Positions 58,362 to 64,000 of a stretch of DNA of 64,000 nt are shown piece by piece. The notes beneath the pieces were generated by a model. The model saw only the letters and a program-made list of their open reading frames with translations. It was not told the DNA's origin and made no database searches. This DNA is from DASUBV01 sp036501025. GTDB taxonomy: Bacteria > Actinomycetota > Actinomycetes > Streptosporangiales > Streptosporangiaceae. Each line of letters begins with the position of its first letter. Within the stretch, counting starts at the first letter, position 1. The DNA lies in contig DASYBB010000161.1 of the NCBI GenBank assembly GCA_036501025.1, forward strand, positions 42,812-106,811, written 5' to 3'. The translations under genes and the position numbers were made by a program.

Positions 58362-59009
58362 ATGAGCGCCTGGTTTGACTGCTCGGACGAGGCTCAGCGG
58401 ACCGAGGGGCTGGCCGCCGCGGCCACCTCGGTGCTGAGCGGCGAGCTGGTCGTGCTGCCCACGGACACGGTCTACGGCATCGGCGCCGATGCCTTCAGCC
58501 CGGCCGCGGTGACCCGCCTGCTGGCGGCCAAGGGCCGCGGCCGCGACATGCCGCCGCCGGTCCTGGTCGGCTCGACCCGGGCCGCGTCGGCCCTGGTCGA
58601 GGACCTCGGGCCGTGGGGGCAGCAGCTCATCGACGAGTTCTGGCCGGGCGGCCTGACCATCGTGTGCCGGTCCCAGCGGACCCTGAACTGGGACCTGGGC
58701 GACGCCAAGGGGACCGTGGCGGTCCGGATGCCCCAGGACCAGGTCACGCTGGACCTGCTGCGGGAGACCGGCCCGATGGCCGTCACCAGCGCCAACCTGA
58801 CCGGCAAGCCCGCCGCGACCACGGCCGAGCAGGCCCGGGAGCAGCTCGGCGACGCCGTCGCCGTCTACCTGGACGGCGGCCCCTCGGCCGGCGGCCAGGC
58901 CTCGACGATCGTCGACCTCACCGGCGACGTGCCCCGGCTGCTGCGGCAGGGCGCGATCTCGATCGGCCGGCTCCGGGAGATCGCCGGGGTCCGGGCCGTC
59001 GGCTCGTGA
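58362..59009 (+). CDS. L-threonylcarbamoyladenylate synthase (Sua5/TsaC)
   Basis: A 215-residue YrdC-domain protein: LVVLPTDTVYGIGADAF (about 30-46), AAKGRGRDMPPPVLV, FWPGGLTIV, TVAVRMPQDQ and VTSANLTGKPAATT. It makes the activated threonylcarbamoyl-AMP used for t6A37 in tRNAs. It has only the YrdC domain, not the long Sua5 tail. Six bases after prmC, normal actinobacterial order. Confidence 0.93.
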   Translation: MSAWFDCSDEAQRTEGLAAAATSVLSGELVVLPTDTVYGIGADAFSPAAVTRLLAAKGRGRDMPPPVLVGSTRAASALVEDLGPWGQQLIDEFWPGGLTIVCRSQRTLNWDLGDAKGTVAVRMPQDQVTLDLLRETGPMAVTSANLTGKPAATTAEQAREQLGDAVAVYLDGGPSAGGQASTIVDLTGDVPRLLRQGAISIGRLREIAGVRAVGS

Positions 59010-59077
59010 CCTGATCGCCGGCCCGGTGCTCTAGAGTTGCTCTGATGGCCGCCTCATCTGTCCAGACCTGGTGACCG

Positions 59078-60589
59078 GTGCGCGAATACGTTCTCACCCT
59101 GCTGGTGACCGCCGCCGTCACCTACTTGCTGACGCCGCTGGTCCGGCGGGTCGCCGTCCGGGCCGGGGCCATGCACGAGGCCCGCGACCGCGACGTGCAC
59201 GTGGTGCCGATCCCGCTGCTGGGGGGCCTGGCCATGTACCTGGGCCTGGCCGCCGGCCTGTTCGCGGCCAGCCAGATGACCCCGCTGAAGGAGGTCCTGG
59301 CCGGGACGGGCATGGTGCAGGGCCTGCTGCTGGCGGGCGGCCTGATCGTGGTGATCGGCATCATCGACGACCGCTGGGGCATGAACGCGCTCAGCAAGCT
59401 GGCCGGGCAGGTGGCGGCCGGCGCGATCCTGGTCGTCAGCGGCACCGAGCTGACCTGGCTGCCGCTGCCCGGCGGCGGGACCTTCACGCCCGACGCCGTC
59501 CAGGCCATGGTGCTGACCATCCTGGTCGTCGTGGCCACCATCAACGCGGTCAACTTCATCGACGGGCTGGACGGGCTCGCGGCCGGGATCGTGGGCATCG
59601 CGGCCCTGTCGTTCTACATCTACTACTACTGGCTCACCCACGCGCTGCGGCTGTCGGCGGAGGCCGCCCCGGCGCTGGCCGCCGCCATCCTGGCCGGCAT
59701 GTGCCTGGGCTTCCTGCCGCATAACTTCTACCCGGCCCGGATCTTCATGGGCGATACCGGCTCGATGCTGCTCGGGCTGCTGCTGGCCTACGTGCCGATC
59801 TCGAGCATCACCTCGCTCGACTTCCGGACCCTGGGCGGGAACGTCAACCGGTTCCCCGAGGTCCTGCCGCTGCTGCTGCCCACCGCCATCATGGTGATCC
59901 CGTACTCCGACATGCTGATGGCAGTGATCCGCCGGACCCGGGCGGGCCGGTCCCCGTTTGCCCCCGATCGCAAGCACCTGCATCACCGGCTGCTCGACAT
60001 CGGGCACTCGCACCGGCTGAGCGTGCTGATCATGTACCTGTGGGCCACCATGTTCTCGGCCCTGGTCGTCTGGTTCGCGACCGTGCGGACCCCGCTGTTC
60101 GTGTTCGCCGTGATCACCTTCGCCGCGGTCGTGGCCCTGCTGGTGATGTCGATGCCGCGGCTGCGCTGGTGGCAGCGGGGCCGCAGCCCCCGCCCGGCCG
60201 TCGCCGGCGGCCCGGCCGCGGCGGGCGGCCCGATGGGTCCGGACGCGGCCCGGACGCCGGTGGCCGTCGGCGCCCCGCCGAGCGCCCGCCCCGCGCCCCG
60301 GCGCCCGGTGCCTGAAGCCGGCCTGACCGTTCCCGCAGCGCCCGGGCCGGACTTGCCTGGGCCCGACCTGACCGTTCCTGACCTGCTGGCTGAGCCCGCC
60401 CCGACCTGGCGGGTACGCTCGGTAATCGGGACCCCGCCGCCGGCGGCGTCCTACCCGGGACGGCGGCCGCTCGGCGTGCCGGGCCGGCCGGAAGCGGCAA
60501 ATCCCGACGCCGGGGACGATGGGGCGGCCTCCGCCACGAGGCCGATCGGCGTCCCGGAGGCCGAGCGGCGGCCCGGAGGGCTGCCGTAA
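59078..60589 (+). CDS. wecA: undecaprenyl-phosphate sugar-1-phosphate transferase (WecA/TagO, MraY family)
   Basis: A 503-residue membrane enzyme with about ten spans to residue 370. Motifs include HVVPIPLLGGLAMY, IIDDRWGMNA (DD), NAVNFIDGLDGLAAG, IFMGDTGSMLLG and the cytoplasmic HLHHRLLDIGHSH, all typical of polyprenyl-phosphate GlcNAc-1-P transferases. It starts lipid-linked synthesis of arabinogalactan/teichoic-type polymers. An extra 130-residue Pro/Ala-rich, probably disordered cytoplasmic tail follows the last span. GTG 59078 begins the first span. Confidence 0.92.
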   Translation: MREYVLTLLVTAAVTYLLTPLVRRVAVRAGAMHEARDRDVHVVPIPLLGGLAMYLGLAAGLFAASQMTPLKEVLAGTGMVQGLLLAGGLIVVIGIIDDRWGMNALSKLAGQVAAGAILVVSGTELTWLPLPGGGTFTPDAVQAMVLTILVVVATINAVNFIDGLDGLAAGIVGIAALSFYIYYYWLTHALRLSAEAAPALAAAILAGMCLGFLPHNFYPARIFMGDTGSMLLGLLLAYVPISSITSLDFRTLGGNVNRFPEVLPLLLPTAIMVIPYSDMLMAVIRRTRAGRSPFAPDRKHLHHRLLDIGHSHRLSVLIMYLWATMFSALVVWFATVRTPLFVFAVITFAAVVALLVMSMPRLRWWQRGRSPRPAVAGGPAAAGGPMGPDAARTPVAVGAPPSARPAPRRPVPEAGLTVPAAPGPDLPGPDLTVPDLLAEPAPTWRVRSVIGTPPPAASYPGRRPLGVPGRPEAANPDAGDDGAASATRPIGVPEAERRPGGLP

Positions 60590-60924
60590 GTTACCGTTCG
60601 GCTCTGCGCCGTGACGGGGGCGGCGGGAGTTCGTCACGTTAGGCGACCCCCTGCGGCGGGTGTCCCGAGAGCTTGTGATATCTTTCACGAGCAGACTCAA
60701 AGACGAGTGAGAGGTCCGTGATACGTTTCGCACGTCCGGCGGCGGCAGCTTCCAGCGGCCCCGCCCGGACGGCCCGGTGGCCGCTCGGCGGCGCCGTGGC
60801 TCCACGTTCAGACGCCTCGGAAGCACACTCCACTTGCCCAGCAACAGCGGTAAGTTCCTCCCTAGCAAGTCTCTCGATCCGGCAGGGCCCAGTCGCCCTC
60901 GCCGCGACCCCCGGAGTTTCGTAG
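60590..60924 (+). promoter_or_regulatory. atp operon upstream region with Rex-like operator
   Basis: No protein is supported in these 335 bases. TTGTGATATCTTTCACGA (60673-60690) matches 12 of 14 fixed positions of the Rex consensus TTGTGAA-N4-TTCACAA; a weaker copy CCGTGATACGTTTCGCAC begins at 60717. Streptomyces Rex, a NADH/NAD+ sensor, controls respiratory and atp genes, so redox control of this operon is a reasonable inference. Confidence 0.6.
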
Positions 60925-61329
60925 ATGCCGGCCACTTATGCCCGGATCGCCCGCCGCTCGGCCCTGGCCGCCGCCGTGGTGGCCGTGATCATGGTGGCGA
61001 TCAGCGCGGGGATCGGCGGGTCCAAGGGGCTGCTCGGGTCGGTCCTCGGGGTGGCGCTGGTCGCCGTCTTCTTCGCGATCAGCGTGTTCGCGGTCGGCCG
61101 CGCGGCCCGGGTCAGCCCGCAGGCCATGATGCTCACCGCGATCGTCACCTTCATCGTCAAGATCCTCGGCCTGCTGTTCTTCGTGGCCGCCTTCGGCTCG
61201 ACCACGGTGTTCAACGCCCGGCTGTTCGGGCTGACCGCGCTGGCCTGCATCCTGGCCTGGTGCGGGGCTCAGGTGGTCTGGTCCATGCGGCTGAAGTTCC
61301 TCTACGTCGAGCCGCGCGGGGACGGGTGA
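60925..61329 (+). CDS. ATP synthase protein I-like membrane protein
   Basis: A 134-residue protein with four hydrophobic spans (LAAAVVAVIMVAISAGI, LGVALVAVFFAISVFAV, MMLTAIVTFIVKILGLLFFV, LTALACILAWCGAQVVW). Position just before atpB and composition match the actinobacterial ATP-synt_I group, which assists c-ring assembly or ion supply. Nearest to AtpI; exact role not known. Confidence 0.75.
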   Translation: MPATYARIARRSALAAAVVAVIMVAISAGIGGSKGLLGSVLGVALVAVFFAISVFAVGRAARVSPQAMMLTAIVTFIVKILGLLFFVAAFGSTTVFNARLFGLTALACILAWCGAQVVWSMRLKFLYVEPRGDG

Positions 61330-61411
61330 CCCGTGAGCGTGCCCAGGCGACCGGACGGCGAACTGCGGCCCGCGCTGAGGGCTGCCCGCATCCCGGACGG
61401 GCGGCCCGCTG

Positions 61412-61615
61412 ATGGACGCCCGCAGCGACGGGCCTCCCGAGCAGAACGCCGGCTGGACCATCTTCAGCTACCTGCTCGCGGGCATGCTCTTCTACGGCGG
61501 GGTGGGCTGGCTGATCAGCCACTGGACCCACCTGGCCATCATCTTCCCGGTCGGCATGATCGTCGGGCTGGGGCTCGCCATCGTCCTGATCGTCTACAAG
61601 TACGGCCGGGCCTGA
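61412..61615 (+). CDS. AtpZ/AtpI family small membrane protein
   Basis: A 67-residue protein with two membrane hairpin spans: GWTIFSYLLAGMLFYGGVGWLISHW and LAIIFPVGMIVGLGLAIVLIVYKYG. This is the AtpZ pattern (F0F1-ATPase gene 1), which may act with AtpI in ATP synthase assembly or cation transport. ATG 61412 has only a weak ribosome site. The 204 bases to atpB hold an A/T-rich patch near 61675-61710 that could be a secondary promoter. Confidence 0.8.
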   Translation: MDARSDGPPEQNAGWTIFSYLLAGMLFYGGVGWLISHWTHLAIIFPVGMIVGLGLAIVLIVYKYGRA

Positions 61616-61819
61616 GCGGTCGCCTGCTCGGCGCGGGTCAGCCGCGGCCCTACCTGCTGGGTAATCGCCCTAAAGGTAATCCGCGTGTAAAGCTCACAGG
61701 TGAGGCAGTTACGATCCCAGTCCCGGGACTTGCCGGGCACGCGGGGACGGCGGAACTGACGACCCTGACGACGGGTGCCGTGCGCGCGCAAGCGCGGCGC
61801 GGGCGTGAATCTGGAGGAC

Positions 61820-62656
61820 ATGAACGTGGCCGGTAGCATCATGGCGCTTGCCGGGTCGGTATGCACGGAGGAGAACAGCCACGTCTTCTCCGCTTCCCAC
61901 TGCCCGTACCCGGCCCCGGGCTACCCGAGCAGCTTCACCTTCACGCCGTTCTTCAGCGTCGGCGGGACGGGCTTCACCAAGCCGATGCTGCTGGCCCTGG
62001 TCAGCATGGTGGTGGTGGTGGCGTTCTTCTGGGCCGCGTTCGCGAAGCCCAAGCTGGTGCCGAGCACCATCCAGAACCTCGGCGAGATGGGCATCGAGTT
62101 CGTCCAGCACCAGATCCTGCGGCCGATGATGGGCAAGCGCGGCGACGGCTACCTGCCGTTCCTGGTCGCGATCTTCTTCTTCGTCTGGATCATGAACCTG
62201 ATGGAGGTCATCCCGGTCGCGCAGTTCCCGGCGATGTCGCTGATCGCGTTCCCGGCGGCGCTGATGCTGATGGTCTACGGGACCTACACGTTCCTGGGCA
62301 TCAAGCACCAGGGGCTGGGCGGCTACTTCCGCAACATGATCCCCAAGGACGTGCCGTTCTTCATCCTGGGCATCCTGGCGCCGGTCGAGATCCTGCAGTA
62401 CGTCATCATCCGGCCGTTCACCCTGGCCGTCCGGCTCTTCGCGAACATGTTCGCCGGGCACATCCTGATCCTGGTCTTCACGCTGTCCAGCTGGTACCTG
62501 TTCAGCCTCAGCATCGGCCTGCTGTTCAGCGCGACCTCGTTCATCCTCACCATCGTCCTGACCGCCTTCGAGATGCTGATCCAGGCGCTGCAGGCCTATA
62601 TCTTCACCATCCTGACCGCCCAGTACATCGGCGGATCGCTGGAAGCGGGGCACTGA
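61820..62656 (+). CDS. atpB: ATP synthase F0 subunit a
   Basis: About 278 residues and five to six spans. The essential arginine lies in RPFTLAVRLFANMFAGH (about residue 210), and FEMLIQALQAYIFTILTAQYI is the conserved last helix. It forms the proton half-channels next to the c-ring. Start: GGAGG (61813-61817) is two bases before the ATG at 61820 but eight before a GTG at 61826, so GTG may be the true start. Confidence 0.95.
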   Translation: MNVAGSIMALAGSVCTEENSHVFSASHCPYPAPGYPSSFTFTPFFSVGGTGFTKPMLLALVSMVVVVAFFWAAFAKPKLVPSTIQNLGEMGIEFVQHQILRPMMGKRGDGYLPFLVAIFFFVWIMNLMEVIPVAQFPAMSLIAFPAALMLMVYGTYTFLGIKHQGLGGYFRNMIPKDVPFFILGILAPVEILQYVIIRPFTLAVRLFANMFAGHILILVFTLSSWYLFSLSIGLLFSATSFILTIVLTAFEMLIQALQAYIFTILTAQYIGGSLEAGH

Positions 62657-62753
62657 CATGGCCCGGGATGGCAGCGCGCGCCGCACGGCGCGCGAACCAC
62701 TCGCCCACCACCGCCGGCGCAGCCCGCTGGCACGACCGTAAAGGAACGCCTGA

Positions 62754-63026
62754 ATGCTTGCCCTTGCCCACGTCGTCTACCTGGCGGCGGCGAAGCCGAC
62801 CGCCTTCAACATCAACCTGGGCGCCGTGGCCTACGGCCTCGCCGCCATCGGCCCCGGCATCGGCATCGGCCTGATCTTCGGCCACGGCGTCGAGGCCATG
62901 GCCCGGCAGCCGGAGGCCCGCGGGCTGATCCAGTCCAACATGTACATCGGGTTCGCGCTGACCGAGGCGCTCGCGCTGATCGGCATCGTCGTCCCCTTCA
63001 TCTTCCACGCCACCGGCAGCGGCTGA
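62754..63026 (+). CDS. atpE: ATP synthase F0 subunit c
   Basis: A 90-residue two-helix proteolipid. AIGPGIGIGLIFGHGVEAMARQPEA has the glycine-rich first helix and the RQP loop (51-53); ALTEALALIGIVVPFIF carries the proton-binding Glu at 71. No Na+-type ligands are obvious, so it is a H+ ring. AAAGGA lies upstream of the ATG. Confidence 0.96.
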   Translation: MLALAHVVYLAAAKPTAFNINLGAVAYGLAAIGPGIGIGLIFGHGVEAMARQPEARGLIQSNMYIGFALTEALALIGIVVPFIFHATGSG

Positions 63027-63078
63027 TCGCGGCGCGAGCTGAGGAGAGTGTGATGCCGGACAGGAAGGACGACGGACG

Positions 63079-63651
63079 ATGGTGAAGTTCGTGGCGGCGG
63101 CACCGGTCGTGCCGAACGCCAACCCGCTGGTCCCCGCGCTGCCTGAGCTGATCATCGGCGCCATTGCGTTCCTGGTCGTCTTCGGCGTCCTGTACCGCGT
63201 GCTCATGCCGCGGATCCAGAAGACGCTGGCGGAGCGGACCGACAAGATCGAGGGCGGGCTGCAGCGGGCCGAGGAGGCTCAGGCCGAGGCCGCGCGCACG
63301 CTGGAGCAGTACCGGGCGCAGCTGGCCGATGCCCGGCAGGAGGCGTCCCGGATCCGGGAAGAGGCCCGCGAGCAGGGCGCCCAGATCATCGCCGAGATGC
63401 GCGAGCAGGCCCAGGCCGAGGCGCGCCGGGTGACCGAGGCGGCCCAGGCGCAGCTGGCCGCCGACCGCCAGCAGGCCCTCGCCTCGCTGCGCCAGGAGGT
63501 CGGCGCCCTGTCCGTGGACCTGGCGGGCAAGATCATCGGTGAGTCCCTGGACGACCAGGCCCGGCAGGGCCGGCTCATCGACCGGTTCCTGGATGAGCTG
63601 GAGGCCCAGCCCGCCCGGTCCGGCACGGCGAACGCCGCGGAATCGTCGTGA
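63079..63651 (+). CDS. atpF: ATP synthase F0 subunit b
   Basis: A 190-residue protein with one N-terminal span (LIIGAIAFLVVFGVLYRVLM) followed by a long charged coiled coil (QRAEEAQAEAARTLEQYRAQLADARQEA...) and a C-terminal delta-binding end (VDLAGKIIGESL). It forms the peripheral stalk. Overlaps atpH by GTGA. Confidence 0.95.
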   Translation: MVKFVAAAPVVPNANPLVPALPELIIGAIAFLVVFGVLYRVLMPRIQKTLAERTDKIEGGLQRAEEAQAEAARTLEQYRAQLADARQEASRIREEAREQGAQIIAEMREQAQAEARRVTEAAQAQLAADRQQALASLRQEVGALSVDLAGKIIGESLDDQARQGRLIDRFLDELEAQPARSGTANAAESS

Positions 63652-64000
63652 GGGGTGCGAGCCGGGCCTCGCTGACGGCGGCCAAGGACCGGCTGGCCAC
63701 GATGGCGGCCGGGTCGGCCCGGCCGGGCCAGCTCGGCGGCGAGCTGTTCTCCGTCGTCGGGCTCCTCGACGGCGAGCCGCCGCTGCGCCGGGCGCTGGCC
63801 GACTCGTCCAGCGCGCGCGACGCCCGGGCCGGCCTGGTCGCCGGCCTGCTCGGCAGCCAGCTCAGCGCGGACGCCGTCGAGCTGGTCAGCTCGGTGGCGA
63901 CCAGCCCGTGGTCGACGCCCGCCGACCTGGTGGACGCGATCGAGCAGCTGGCCGTCCTGGCCGTGGTGACCGAGGCCGACGAGGCCGGGCGGCTGGACGA
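63648..64000 (+). CDS. atpH: ATP synthase F1 subunit delta, 5' part
   Basis: GTG 63648 overlaps the atpF stop; the product begins VRGASRASLTAAKDRLATMAAG and continues with ELFSVVGLLDGEPPLRRALADSS and RAGLVAGLLGSQLSADAVELVSSVA, the N-terminal OSCP/delta helices. It links F1 to the peripheral stalk. About 117 codons are visible; the gene runs off the right edge of the window. Confidence 0.93.
   Translation, partial: MRGASRASLTAAKDRLATMAAGSARPGQLGGELFSVVGLLDGEPPLRRALADSSSARDARAGLVAGLLGSQLSADAVELVSSVATSPWSTPADLVDAIEQLAVLAVVTEADEAGRLD

Overview
The window is very GC-rich DNA (well over 70% G+C by eye) with short gaps, many GTG starts and many 4-base ATGA/GTGA overlaps. It reads as chromosome of an actinomycete (Actinomycetota). 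Supporting this are the order rho-rpmE-prfA-prmC-sua5-wecA-atpI-atpBEFH, an F420-type LLM oxidoreductase, a DUF6918 protein, an ArgS-related protein beside tRNA-Arg, a SigE-type sigma/CU044_5270 remnant, and a Rho with a long Arg/Asp/Gly-rich insert. The genus cannot be fixed from sequence alone. No transposase, prophage or CRISPR array is visible.

Layout. 0-7.3 kb: partial AcuC-like deacetylase, F420 oxidoreductase, VOC protein, universal stress protein, SF2 helicase, and a membrane Ser/Thr kinase convergent with an FHA-like protein. 7.6-9.7 kb: one polypeptide carrying chorismate mutase, prephenate dehydratase with ACT, and DAHP synthase. 9.8-13.7 kb: lutA-lutB, a double Clp-N protein, a broken small gene, and lutC. 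13.7-22.9 kb: a GT-C-like membrane protein/SDR/YjbQ operon, a D-threonine-aldolase-like enzyme, and a TetR-controlled pair with a probably leaderless promoter overlapping a palindrome. A DUF885 metallopeptidase-like protein and an unknown protein follow. 22.9-35.9 kb: form-II cox-type molybdenum hydroxylase (L-S-M), MFS exporter, MarR with a fused asymmetric ABC exporter, NhaA-DsbA fusion, a gene broken by frameshifts, and a DinB protein. 35.9-39.9 kb: a yybP-ykoY (Mn2+) riboswitch upstream of a GDT1-type exporter, a methyltransferase, zinc-ribbon thioredoxin, a small kinase, and a truncated sigma factor joined to the tail of its usual partner. 40-50.2 kb: Tat-exported flavoprotein and multicopper oxidase, SDR/carboxymuconolactone decarboxylase, ABC-2 exporter, and a NarL-type two-component system. 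50.4-64 kb: tRNA-Arg(CCG), a single-domain response regulator, an 80-bp imperfect palindrome, an NrtL-like protein, a long structured leader and rho, then translation/wall genes and the atp operon, running off the right edge inside atpH.

Functional links. The right end is a housekeeping block for transcription termination, translation release, tRNA modification, wall-polymer initiation and ATP synthesis, with Rex-like operator candidates upstream of the atp genes. The left and centre are accessory: catabolic or redox enzymes (lut, cox-like, oxidases) and self-regulated export cassettes.

The strongest points for a second look are the chorismate mutase/prephenate dehydratase/DAHP synthase fusion, the 80-bp palindrome, the riboswitch with competing hairpins and an uncertain (possibly ATC) start, the lut operon split by a Clp-N gene, and the sigma/CU044_5270 deletion fusion. 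No complete, clearly unknown multigene system was recognised.
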